A stretch of DNA of 27,824 nucleotides from a virus. The notes under the pieces were generated by a model. It ran no database searches. It worked only from the letters and a program-made list of their open reading frames with translations, and was not told where the DNA came from. Location of the stretch: the IMG/VR virus record IMGVR_UViG_3300030085_001912, positions 1 through 27,824 of that record; one strand, 5' to 3'. Position numbers and translations under genes: made by a program. How positions within the stretch are numbered: position 1 is the first letter of the stretch; each line of letters starts with the position of its first letter. This document shows positions 15,574 to 23,345 of this stretch, in pieces.

Positions 15574-17565
15574 ATGGAAAAATTCAAGTTATCCGAAAAG
15601 TTTATAGATAAATACAAAAGAAAAAGACCCCCATTCGGGTTCAACGGTCTTGGTGAATTAGTGTATATGAGAACATATTCTCGTATTAAAGATAACGGAA
15701 AAAATGAAAGATGGTGGGAAACCATTCAACGTGTAGTTGAGGGAACCTACACAATGCAAAAGAATTGGATTGAATCACACCAGTTAGGTTGGAACGCCTG
15801 GCAAGCACAAAAGTCTGCACAAGAGATGTATGAGAGAATGTTCAATATGAAGTTTTTACCTCCTGGACGTGGTCTATGGGCTATGGGTACACCGATTACA
15901 GAAGAAAAAGGATTATACGCTGCTCTGAATAATTGTGCCTTTGTATCAACAAAAACAATTAAAGAAGACTACTCAAAACCATTTTGTTTTCTTATGGATG
16001 CCTCTATGTTAGGTGTTGGTGTAGGATTCGATACAAAAGGAGCAGGTGAGATTATAGTCAAGGGTGTTAACAAAGATAGAAATGAAGAAGTCTTCGAGAT
16101 ACCTGATACTAGAGAGGGTTGGGTTGAATCACTTAAATTACTATTAGAAAGTTATTTTCACGGTACAGCTCCTGTAGGTTTTGATTATAGTAAAATTAGA
16201 CCAGCTGGTGTACCGATAAAAGGTTTCGGTGGTATGAGTTCTGGTCCTGAACCCTTGATGGAAGTGCATCAGGATATTATAAATGTGTTAGATAAAAATA
16301 AGGGTGAACCAATCACAATCACAACAATCGTTGATATTATGAATTTGATTGGTAAGTGTGTTGTAGCTGGTAATGTTAGAAGAACTGCTGAGATTGTATT
16401 TGGAGACCCACACAATGAAGAGTATTTAGATTTAAAAAATTATGAAGTAAATCCACATAGAGACCAATATGGTTGGACAAGTAATAATAGTATATTTGCT
16501 GAGTTAGGAATGGACTATACAGAGGTTTGTAAACGTATTACTGATAACGGTGAACCTGGTTTTGCCTGGTTAGATAATATGAGAAAGTATTCTCGTATGA
16601 AGAATGGAGGAGACAATAAAGACCACAGAGTAATGGGAGGTAATCCTTGTCTTGAACAATCACTTGAATCATACGAGTTATGTTGTTTAGTAGAAACGTT
16701 TCCGAGTAATCACGATTCATTAGAAGATTATCAGAGAACACTAAAGTATGCTTATCTGTATGCCAAGACCGTAACTTTAGGTAAAACACATTGGTCAGAT
16801 ACAAACAGAGTGATGTTAAGAAATAGAAGAATCGGATGTAGTGTAAGTGGAGTTGCTCAGTTTATAACAAACAAAGGATTAAATGAATTACAAAACTGGT
16901 TAGAAACTGGATATGATACTATACAAGATTGGGATAAAAAATATTCAGATTGGTTTGCTGTACCACGTTCAATTAAAACAACATCAGTCAAACCTAGTGG
17001 AACGGTATCACTATTAGTAGGAGCTACACCAGGGATGCATTATCCTGAATCAAGATTTTATATTCGTAGAATGAGGTTATCTAAACATTCTGAGTTATTA
17101 GAACCATTAAAGAAAGCAGGATATAAATTAGAACCCGCTTTCGGTTCAGAAGATTCTACGATGGTTGTCGAAGTACCTGTAGATGTAGGAGAGGGAATAA
17201 GAACTGCGGCTGAACTATCAATCTGGGAACAATTCAGTTTAGCCGCATTCTTACAAAGACATTGGGCAGACAATCAAGTTAGTTGTACAGCTACGTTCGA
17301 CCCTGAGAAAGAGGCCGACCAGTTACCTGCTGTCCTAAATTATTTTCAATACAGATTAAAAGGTATATCATTATTACCAAGACACGATTATGGAGCTTAC
17401 AAACAAATGCCATACGAAGCTATCGATGAAGACGAGTACAATAAACAAGTTAAAAAGTTAGGTAAACTTAGTTTTGTTGGTGTTGAAGGTGAGGAAGCTG
17501 AAATCGACAAGTTCTGTAATAATGACGCTTGTGAAGTTCCGGGAGAAAATATAAAAACCACTTGA
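15574..17565 (+). CDS. nrdJ: Adenosylcobalamin-dependent (class II, monomeric) ribonucleotide reductase
   Basis: A 663-aa enzyme similar in layout to the monomeric Lactobacillus leichmannii-type reductase (739 aa). It reduces ribonucleotides to deoxyribonucleotides using cobalamin, with no small radical subunit. Features: FLPPGRGLWAMGT (94-106), NNCAFVST with C121, GNPCLEQS with thiyl-radical C359 and E361, YELCC with C370/C371 as the partner of C121, VKPSGTVSLLVGATPGMHY, and a C-terminal FCNNDACEV with C648 and C653 as the re-reducing pair. All catalytic residues are present. AGGAG lies 8 nt before the ATG. Its TGA stop is embedded in the TTGACA -35 box of the promoter for the polymerase gene. 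T4 itself uses class I NrdA/NrdB, so this is a replacement that needs host or environmental cobalamin. Confidence 0.88.
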   Translation: MEKFKLSEKFIDKYKRKRPPFGFNGLGELVYMRTYSRIKDNGKNERWWETIQRVVEGTYTMQKNWIESHQLGWNAWQAQKSAQEMYERMFNMKFLPPGRGLWAMGTPITEEKGLYAALNNCAFVSTKTIKEDYSKPFCFLMDASMLGVGVGFDTKGAGEIIVKGVNKDRNEEVFEIPDTREGWVESLKLLLESYFHGTAPVGFDYSKIRPAGVPIKGFGGMSSGPEPLMEVHQDIINVLDKNKGEPITITTIVDIMNLIGKCVVAGNVRRTAEIVFGDPHNEEYLDLKNYEVNPHRDQYGWTSNNSIFAELGMDYTEVCKRITDNGEPGFAWLDNMRKYSRMKNGGDNKDHRVMGGNPCLEQSLESYELCCLVETFPSNHDSLEDYQRTLKYAYLYAKTVTLGKTHWSDTNRVMLRNRRIGCSVSGVAQFITNKGLNELQNWLETGYDTIQDWDKKYSDWFAVPRSIKTTSVKPSGTVSLLVGATPGMHYPESRFYIRRMRLSKHSELLEPLKKAGYKLEPAFGSEDSTMVVEVPVDVGEGIRTAAELSIWEQFSLAAFLQRHWADNQVSCTATFDPEKEADQLPAVLNYFQYRLKGISLLPRHDYGAYKQMPYEAIDEDEYNKQVKKLGKLSFVGVEGEEAEIDKFCNNDACEVPGENIKTT

Positions 17566-17591
17566 CAAGTATACTGATTTGTTCGTATATT
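17562..17591 (+). promoter_or_regulatory. Sigma70-type promoter for the family B polymerase gene
   Basis: TTGACA (17562-17567), an 18-bp spacer and TATATT (17586-17591). TTCG directly precedes the -10 box and GTATA occurs both at 17569 and 17585. The arrangement is almost the same as at 22655-22684. The -35 box overlaps the stop codon of nrdJ. The predicted start would give a leader of about 25 nt to the ATG at 17624. Confidence 0.7.
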
Positions 17592-17623
17592 CTAACATAA
17601 TAAATTGAGGTTTTACAATCTAA

Positions 17624-20116
17624 ATGTATCAAGGCATCTATTACGATAGAAGAGTCAATAAAATGCATATTTGGGACGATAAGTTTGGACATCAAACATT
17701 TCGTTACAAAAAGTATGCCTACACAAAACACAGAGCTGGAAACTTTGTCTCGTTATATGGTGATAAATTAAAAAGAATAACAGAATGGGAAAAAGGACAA
17801 CCTGATTTGTTTGAGTCGGATGTCAATCCTGAAATTCGTGTATTAGTAGATAATTATACTGATTCAGACGAACCTTCAGAGGGACATAGAACGATGATAT
17901 TTGACATTGAGGTAGAGGTTACAGATGGATTTCCTAATATCAACACAGCTGAAAACGTAATCACTTCGATAGCTTTCAATGACCCTGTAACAAACGAATA
18001 CTTCTGTTATGTATTGGACCCACACAATAAACTTAATACAAAGAATACAAGTGATACTATTGTACAATTTAAAGATGAGTTTGATTTATTAAATGCTTTC
18101 TTCAAAAAATATTTAGAAATACAACCCACAATATTGACAGGTTGGAATGTTGAGTTCTTTGATGTTCCTTATCTCTATAATCGAGCTCAAAGAATAGTTG
18201 GTAGACAGATAGCTGATGTGTTGTCTCCGATAGGTATCGTTGAGTGGAGTGATTTTGCTAATAGATACAAAATAGCTGGTGTCAGTATTTTAGATTACTT
18301 AACATTATATAAAAAGTTTACATTCAGTCAACAACCTTCATACAGATTAGATGCTATAGGAGAATATGAAGTAGGTGAAAAGAAAGTCGAGTATGAAGGA
18401 ACTTTGAATGATTTATATGAAAATGACTTAGATAAGTTTGTTGAGTACAACTTACAAGACGTAAAACTTGTGAAAAAGATAGATGAAAAACTTGACTTTA
18501 TAGAGATTGCTCGTGGTCTAGCACATCTTGGTCATTGTCCGTATGAAGATGTGTTTATGTCCTCAAGATATTTAGAAGGTGCTATATTAGTTTATCTACG
18601 TAAACAAGAGATTGTGGCTCCTAATAAACCTACAAAGGGTATAAATAAATCGGAAAAGTTTGAAGGAGCTTATGTACAAGACCCTCAGAAAGGTAAACAC
18701 GATTGGGTTTATGACTTAGATATTACTTCGATGTATCCGTCTTGTATTATGTCTCTAAACATATCTCCTGAAACTAAATTAGGAAAGATAGAAGGTTGGA
18801 ATCCTGAAGAGTTTATTGACAAAAAGAATAAAAAAACATACTCACTAACACGTGATGGTAATTTGATTAATCGTTATACTGAAACAGAACTAAAAAATAT
18901 GCTCGACAATGAACAGATAGGTGTTGCAACAAATGGTGTTATGTACAGAACAGATAAAAACGGATTACTTCCTGCCTTATTAAGAAAATGGTTTGATGAG
19001 AGAGTCGAGTATAGAAAGTTATCTAAAAAACTACACGAACAAGGTGATAAAGAAAAGTCAGATTACTTTGACAGAAGACAACATCTACAAAAGATTGTGT
19101 TGAATAGTTTGTATGGTGTTTTAGGACTTCCTGCTTTCAGATTCTATGACCTAGACAATGCTGAGGCTGTTACAAGTACAGGTCAATCTTTGATTAAGTT
19201 TACTCGTAAGATTGGTAATGCTTACTACAACAAAGAACTTGGTGATACTAAAGATTATTGTATTTACATTGATACAGACTCAGTATTTTACTCTGCTCTT
19301 CCTTTAGTTGAAAAAAGATACCCTGATGTCAACACACGAGATGAAGATGTAATGTCAAAAACTATTCTTAATATAGCTAGTGAGGTACAAGATTATCTAA
19401 ACAAAGGATATGACTTCTTTGGTAAAAGATTTTGTAACTTAGATAAACATAGATTTGATATAAAACAAGAGGTTATTGCTAAGAGTGGATTGTTCGTTAC
19501 GAAGAAACGATATGGTATGAAAATCATAAATGACAATGGTAAAAAAGTTGATAAGTTGTTAGTGAAAGGTTTAGATACGGTTAGAAGTAGTTTTCCGATA
19601 GCTATGAGAACTATGTTATCAAAGTTATTAGAAGATATTTTGATGAGTGTTCCTAAAACAGAGTTAGATAAATTTATTATCAACTTCAAAGATAGTATGA
19701 AACTTATGGATTTCAATAAGATTGCTATTCCTATTGGTGTGAAAGGAATAGGAAAGTATCACAAACCTGATGGAGTTGTTTTTCAATCACATCATCTAGG
19801 AACTCCTGTACACGTGAAAAGTTCTATATATTATAATGACTTTCTAAAACATTTCAACATATCAAAACAATACTCAAAAATAACAAATGGTGATAAAATC
19901 AAGTGGGTCTATCTCAAACAAAATCCTTTGAACATTGACACGATAGCTTACAAAGGTTATGAAGACCCTCCAGAAGTATTAACATTTATCAGAACATACA
20001 TTGATGCTACAAAATTATATGACAAAGCTTTACATAAAAAAATTATGATGTTGTATGAGGCTCTCGGTTGGACTAAACCTACTGATGCTTCTAAAACATT
20101 GGAAAGATTTTTTTGA
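17624..20116 (+). CDS. 43: Replicative DNA polymerase, family B (T4 gp43 type)
   Basis: An 830-aa polymerase (T4 gp43 has 898). Exonuclease motifs: Exo I FDIEVEV (D94, E96), Exo II GWNVEFFDVPYLYNRA near residue 175, and Exo III YNLQDVKLV near residue 280. Polymerase motifs: A DLDITSMYPSCIMSLN near residue 365, B QKIVLNSLYGVLG near residue 490, and C YIDTDSVFY with D550 and D552. Both proofreading and synthesis sites are complete, so this is the main replicase. The C-terminus, KTLERFF, has the hydrophobic-aromatic form of a clamp-binding peptide, fitting the clamp gene immediately downstream. The start ATG has GAGG at 17607-17610, a rather long 13 nt away. A TTGACA/TATATT promoter lies directly upstream. 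Confidence 0.95.
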   Translation: MYQGIYYDRRVNKMHIWDDKFGHQTFRYKKYAYTKHRAGNFVSLYGDKLKRITEWEKGQPDLFESDVNPEIRVLVDNYTDSDEPSEGHRTMIFDIEVEVTDGFPNINTAENVITSIAFNDPVTNEYFCYVLDPHNKLNTKNTSDTIVQFKDEFDLLNAFFKKYLEIQPTILTGWNVEFFDVPYLYNRAQRIVGRQIADVLSPIGIVEWSDFANRYKIAGVSILDYLTLYKKFTFSQQPSYRLDAIGEYEVGEKKVEYEGTLNDLYENDLDKFVEYNLQDVKLVKKIDEKLDFIEIARGLAHLGHCPYEDVFMSSRYLEGAILVYLRKQEIVAPNKPTKGINKSEKFEGAYVQDPQKGKHDWVYDLDITSMYPSCIMSLNISPETKLGKIEGWNPEEFIDKKNKKTYSLTRDGNLINRYTETELKNMLDNEQIGVATNGVMYRTDKNGLLPALLRKWFDERVEYRKLSKKLHEQGDKEKSDYFDRRQHLQKIVLNSLYGVLGLPAFRFYDLDNAEAVTSTGQSLIKFTRKIGNAYYNKELGDTKDYCIYIDTDSVFYSALPLVEKRYPDVNTRDEDVMSKTILNIASEVQDYLNKGYDFFGKRFCNLDKHRFDIKQEVIAKSGLFVTKKRYGMKIINDNGKKVDKLLVKGLDTVRSSFPIAMRTMLSKLLEDILMSVPKTELDKFIINFKDSMKLMDFNKIAIPIGVKGIGKYHKPDGVVFQSHHLGTPVHVKSSIYYNDFLKHFNISKQYSKITNGDKIKWVYLKQNPLNIDTIAYKGYEDPPEVLTFIRTYIDATKLYDKALHKKIMMLYEALGWTKPTDASKTLERFF

Positions 20117-20128
20117 TTTTCAACAAAC

Positions 20129-20146
20129 TCGTATATATGTATATAT
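20129..20146 (+). promoter_or_regulatory. Candidate AT-rich promoter or binding element upstream of gene 45
   Basis: The 53-nt gap holds CTCGTATATATG from 20129, sharing TCGTATAT with the other promoter candidates, and TATATATGTATATAT at 20132-20146, a 15-nt string that recurs exactly at 25246-25260. No good -35 box is seen at the usual distance (a T-run lies there). It may be a promoter helped by another factor. A good AAGGAG follows before the clamp ATG. Confidence 0.3.
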
Positions 20147-20169
20147 GGTTATAAATTCAAGGAGAAAAC

Positions 20170-20904
20170 ATGGATAAAAATAGTTTAGTCCGTTTCATAA
20201 ACAAATACTACTTAGACGGTGTAGGTAATGCTGTCGTTCTAAATAGTAACTCAGAAAAACAACAACTGATGACTAAGAGTGTGTCGGAAGGAAACTCGAT
20301 GTTAGCTTTAGTCAAGATGACTGATTGGAAACCTGATTTCGATGATTCGATTTTAGGTGTCTACTCAACTGATTCTTTACTCAGTATGATAAAAGTATTA
20401 GATAACGATGTGAAGATTTCAGTATTAAAATCAGATGAGAAGGCTCTAGCTCTCAAGTTTAATGACTCGAATACTTCAGTAAATTATATGTTGTCAGACC
20501 CTTCTATTATTAATGAACCTCCTAATCTAAAAAACATTCCTGAGTTTGAATTGAATGTGAATATTACAGATTATCTCAGAAAGACATTTTTAGCTGGTAA
20601 AGGTGCTCTTCCTGAAGTTACTAAGTTTTCTGTCGTAACAGATGGTACAAGTGCTAAATTAGTTCTTGGATTCTCAGCCTCAACTAACACAAACAGAATA
20701 ACTATTCCAGTTGAAACAACACAATCAGCTCATATGGAGACAATGTCATTTAATGCAGAACATTTCGCTTCTATATTAAAAGCTAATGAAGAGTGTGAAA
20801 CTGGTACTATGGAAGTCAGTAGTGATGGTTTGATTAAGATGTCATTCAAAGTTGATAACTACGAAAGTCAGTATTGGTTAGTTGCTACTCAGGATGTTGA
20901 TTAA
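20170..20904 (+). CDS. 45: Sliding clamp (T4 gp45 family)
   Basis: A 244-aa protein (T4 gp45 has 228). The trimeric ring holds the polymerase on DNA and, in T4, also activates late transcription. Seen: a beta/alpha/beta pattern of a clamp with two repeats (about residues 1-115 and 120-244), segments MLALVKMTDWKPDF, LGVYSTDSLLSMIKVL and YMLSDPSII, and a second-domain start FELNVNITDYLRKTF. It has no enzyme motif, as expected. AAGGAG precedes the ATG by 5 nt. The stop overlaps the next start as TAATG, so clamp and clamp loader are translated together. The assignment rests on size, pattern and location between gene 43 and gene 44. Confidence 0.88.
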   Translation: MDKNSLVRFINKYYLDGVGNAVVLNSNSEKQQLMTKSVSEGNSMLALVKMTDWKPDFDDSILGVYSTDSLLSMIKVLDNDVKISVLKSDEKALALKFNDSNTSVNYMLSDPSIINEPPNLKNIPEFELNVNITDYLRKTFLAGKGALPEVTKFSVVTDGTSAKLVLGFSASTNTNRITIPVETTQSAHMETMSFNAEHFASILKANEECETGTMEVSSDGLIKMSFKVDNYESQYWLVATQDVD

Positions 20905-21818
20905 TGTCAAACACTTTGTGGGTAGAAAAGTATCGTCCAAGTACGTTAGAGAACTATATAGGAAACGAACATCTTACATCTAAGGTAAAACATTACTTAG
21001 AGACTGGTGATTTACCTCACTTACTTTTGTTTGGTAAAGCTGGTACTGGTAAAACAACACTAGCTAAGATTCTTGTTAAGAATATAGAATGTGATTATCT
21101 CTATATAAATGCCTCAGATGAGAATAATGTTGAAACGGTCAGAACAAAAGTAAAAGAGTTTGCCTCTACAATCGGTTTCAAAGATATGAAAGTGATTATC
21201 TTAGATGAGTGTGATTACATTACTCCGAATGCTCAGGCCGCTCTTCGTAATCTTATGGAAACATTCTCTAAACATTGTAGATTTATCTTGACTTGTAATT
21301 TTGTTGAAAGAATCATAGACCCGATACAAAGTCGTTGTCAATCATTTCAAATTATACCTCCATCGAAAAGTGATGTAGCTAAACATCTACATAATATATT
21401 GATAAAAGAAAACGTAATCGATACGATGGAAGATATTAAAGTTTTAATTGATAGTAGTTATCCTGACATTCGTAGAGTTATCAACTCAGCTCAAAGAAAT
21501 GTTGTGAATGGTAAATTAAAGTTAGATACCTCAAGTATCATTCAAAATGATTACAAGTTAAAACTTTTGAAAATATTAAGGACACAAGATGGAAAAACAG
21601 CTTTTACTGAGATTCGTCAGTTATTAGCTGACAATAAGATTACAGACTTTGCAGATTTGTTTAGATTGTTGTATGATGAAGTTGATTCATATGGTAAAGG
21701 TCATATAGCAGAATGTATCTTGATAATAGCAAGATATGAATTATCAGATAGTCAAGTGGTTGATAAAGAAATCAATGCGATGGCTATGATTATAGAATTA
21801 TTAGGAGTCATTAAATGA
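20904..21818 (+). CDS. 44: Clamp loader large subunit, AAA+ ATPase (T4 gp44)
   Basis: A 304-aa protein (T4 gp44 has 319). With gp62 it opens the gp45 ring and places it on primed DNA using ATP. Seen: WVEKYRPSTLENYIG at the N-terminus, Walker A GKAGTGKT (residues 44-51), Walker B VIILDECDY (DECD 101-104), sensor 1 RFILTCNF (126-133) and the SRC arginine-finger motif in QSRCQSF (142-148). All ATPase elements are intact. The C-terminal third is helical, like the collar domain. It starts in a TAATG overlap with the clamp gene and ends in an ATGA overlap with the zinc-ribbon gene. Confidence 0.94.
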   Translation: MSNTLWVEKYRPSTLENYIGNEHLTSKVKHYLETGDLPHLLLFGKAGTGKTTLAKILVKNIECDYLYINASDENNVETVRTKVKEFASTIGFKDMKVIILDECDYITPNAQAALRNLMETFSKHCRFILTCNFVERIIDPIQSRCQSFQIIPPSKSDVAKHLHNILIKENVIDTMEDIKVLIDSSYPDIRRVINSAQRNVVNGKLKLDTSSIIQNDYKLKLLKILRTQDGKTAFTEIRQLLADNKITDFADLFRLLYDEVDSYGKGHIAECILIIARYELSDSQVVDKEINAMAMIIELLGVIK

Positions 21819-22084
21819 GTATGCATCCAATGAGGAAACCGAAACCACAACAAGCTCAAGTCAAGGTTGATTTGAGAGAAGCAGATACAATCAAGTGTGA
21901 ACATTGTGGTAATTATTTATTCATCAAATCAACCGTACTGAAAAGGTTATCAGCCTTAGTATCACCTACAGGAGAAGAAGCAATTATTCCTATCGAAATT
22001 TATAGTTGTGGAAATTGTGGACAAGTACCTAAAGATATGTTAAAAGGTACAGGATTAGAACAATCTGATGTCGAAACAAGCTAA
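21815..22084 (+). CDS. Small zinc-ribbon protein
   Basis: An 89-aa protein with two CxxC knuckles, CEHC (C28, C31) and CGNC (C65, C68), about 33 residues apart, the layout of a zinc ribbon. The N-terminal 20 residues are basic and Pro/Gln-rich. Between the knuckles lies an LSALVSPTGEEAIIPIEIYS strand region. It overlaps gene 44 by ATGA and lies between the two clamp-loader subunits, so it is produced together with them. I recall similar zinc-ribbon proteins in marine T4-like phages without a known function. Zinc ribbons often bind nucleic acid or RNA polymerase; either is only a guess here. Confidence 0.75.
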   Translation: MSMHPMRKPKPQQAQVKVDLREADTIKCEHCGNYLFIKSTVLKRLSALVSPTGEEAIIPIEIYSCGNCGQVPKDMLKGTGLEQSDVETS

Positions 22085-22223
22085 GTATTCAGAAGCCGGA
22101 AAGGGAGATTCTAATAGAGTCTCGAATATAAAAAAGTATGAAGAAAACTACGAAAAAATCTTTGATAAAAAAGAAAGGTCTGTTCGACCACATCAATCAA
22201 ATAAAAAAAGTTCAAAATCCTAA
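22068..22223 (+). CDS. Tiny conserved phage protein of GKGD/YEENYEKIF type, overlapping gene 62
   Basis: A 51-aa reading frame starting with ATG at 22068, inside the end of the zinc-ribbon gene, and ending with TAA at 22221-22223. The protein begins MSKQAKYSEAGKGDSNRVSN and continues with KKYEENYEKIFDKK. A small protein with GKGD, then R, then Y-x-x-x-Y/W-x-x-IF is found again and again in tailed phages as an uncharacterised gene, so this looks like a real gene rather than chance. It is very basic and polar. Its last 86 nt overlap the start of the gene 62 frame at 22138 in a different frame. No function is known. Confidence 0.6.
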   Translation: MSKQAKYSEAGKGDSNRVSNIKKYEENYEKIFDKKERSVRPHQSNKKSSKS

Positions 22224-22647
22224 GTATTGGGAAACACTTACAGAAGAAGATAAAAAGTCCTGGTCAAACTATATGATACATAGATTTCTGTCTATGAATA
22301 TGAATATAATCGACCTCGTAAATGAATTACAAAAATATAATTTAAAACCTCAAGACTTATACAAGTTATACACAAATATCTTACCTAAAGATAATAGATT
22401 TTATAAATATGTTAAAGGGAGAAGTGAAATGGCACATCCAAATTGGTTAGTAAATATTGTTACTAATCACGAAGAAGTTAGTAAAAAAGAAGCAATCGAG
22501 ATGATTGATATGTATTACCTCACCGAGGGAGGAATGTTAGAGTTAGGTCAATTAGCTCAGAAATGGGGAATTGAACCTAAGAGAATAGAAGAAGCAGGAC
22601 TAAATGTATTGGGTTCTTCTGATGGTTATACAGCAGGAAATGGTTAA
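22138..22647 (+). CDS. 62: Clamp loader small subunit (T4 gp62-like)
   Basis: A 169-aa protein (T4 gp62 has 187). It has no ATPase motif, as expected for the structural partner of gp44. After a basic start comes GLFDHINQIKKVQNPKYW, then KKSWSNYMIHRFLSMNMNII, which matches the NxF/RxLS block of phage gp62 proteins, followed by DLYKLYTNILPKDNRFYKYVKG and helical segments to the end. The assignment rests on that pattern and on the replisome context; sequence likeness to T4 itself is weak. The ATG at 22138 has no clear ribosome-binding site and lies inside the tiny GKGD gene in another frame, so translation may depend on ribosomes finishing or reinitiating nearby. A promoter for the next operon begins 8 nt after its stop. 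Confidence 0.75.
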   Translation: MKKTTKKSLIKKKGLFDHINQIKKVQNPKYWETLTEEDKKSWSNYMIHRFLSMNMNIIDLVNELQKYNLKPQDLYKLYTNILPKDNRFYKYVKGRSEMAHPNWLVNIVTNHEEVSKKEAIEMIDMYYLTEGGMLELGQLAQKWGIEPKRIEEAGLNVLGSSDGYTAGNG

Positions 22648-22654
22648 AAAACAC

Positions 22655-22684
22655 TTGACACGTATAGTAAATTATTCGTATATT
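22655..22684 (+). promoter_or_regulatory. Sigma70-type promoter for the accessory gene operon
   Basis: TTGACA (22655-22660), an 18-bp spacer and TATATT (22679-22684), with TTCG just before the -10 box and GTATA at 22662 and 22678. Spacing and these inner bases are the same as in the promoter at 17562-17591. It would drive the run of overlapping genes from 22708 onward. The ATG follows about 23 nt after the -10 box, with AGGAGA at 22699-22704. Confidence 0.7.
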
Positions 22685-22707
22685 CAGGTATGTAAATTAG
22701 GAGAAAT

Positions 22708-23088
22708 ATGACAAATATAATTAAAGATAGTCCTCGTTCAGATGAAGATTACAATGTTGTTGAACAAATGGAAAAAGAGTGGCCTGAGATGACTTCAGAG
22801 TTCAAAAAGATTCAACGAGAACAATATGAATTATTCCTACATAAACAACACGATTATGGTCCAGGTAATATATCAGTTGGAACAATGTTACAAACACCTG
22901 AGGAAATCAAATTATCTCTTACAGGTCTTTGGTTCAGAATGAATGATAAGTTACAACGAGTAAAAACTTTATTGATGACAGGTAGAGAATCAGCTGTAAA
23001 AGATGAACCATTAGAAGATGCTTATCTTGATGTAAGTAACTATGGTATTATGGCTACAATAGTGGGACGAGGTAAGTGGGGTAAATGA
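22708..23088 (+). CDS. DUF1599 / Nmad1 (nucleotide-modification-associated) protein
   Basis: A 126-aa protein. After a polar N-terminus comes a helical core: EQYELFLHKQHDYGPGNIS, GTMLQTPEEIKLSLTGLWFR, MNDKLQRVKTLL, then DEPLEDAYLDVSNYGIMATIV and a final GKW. These are the signature segments of DUF1599 proteins, a family that has been linked by gene neighbourhood to phage nucleotide modification (the Nmad1 name). The biochemical activity is not established. The invariant-looking DYG, DK and DxxxD residues could form a metal or nucleotide site, as in helical MazG-like folds. It is the first gene after a clear promoter, has AGGAGA before its ATG, and overlaps the next gene by ATGA. Confidence 0.8.
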   Translation: MTNIIKDSPRSDEDYNVVEQMEKEWPEMTSEFKKIQREQYELFLHKQHDYGPGNISVGTMLQTPEEIKLSLTGLWFRMNDKLQRVKTLLMTGRESAVKDEPLEDAYLDVSNYGIMATIVGRGKWGK

Positions 23089-23345
23089 AGTTTCCGTTAG
23101 TACAATTATATGTTTTAAACAGAAGTAAACCTATTGTAGAAGTAACAGGTATACCTGACCCTGTACAATGGGACTATTGTGATTTAGAAGGACTACCTCC
23201 TGAAAGAGAACCCGGAACGATTAGTATGGTTAATCACGGTAAGATACCTAGAGGACAACGTGAAAATCTACCTAAAACATTTACTGCTACGAACGGAGCT
23301 GAGTATCTCATAGAGAATATACATTCATTAAGGTCAAATAAATGA
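23085..23345 (+). CDS. Hypothetical protein
   Basis: An 86-aa protein with no family I recognise. It begins with a beta-type stretch (KFPLVQLYVLNRSK), then a Pro/Gly-rich middle with IPDPVQWDYCDLEGLPPERE and ISMVNHGKIPRG, and ends in an EYLIENIHSL segment. There is no signal peptide, membrane segment or metal cluster. It overlaps both neighbours by ATGA (23085-23088 and 23342-23345), which makes a real, co-translated gene likely. It may act with the DUF1599 protein or with the nuclease downstream, but nothing in the sequence shows this. Confidence 0.6.
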   Translation: MKFPLVQLYVLNRSKPIVEVTGIPDPVQWDYCDLEGLPPEREPGTISMVNHGKIPRGQRENLPKTFTATNGAEYLIENIHSLRSNK

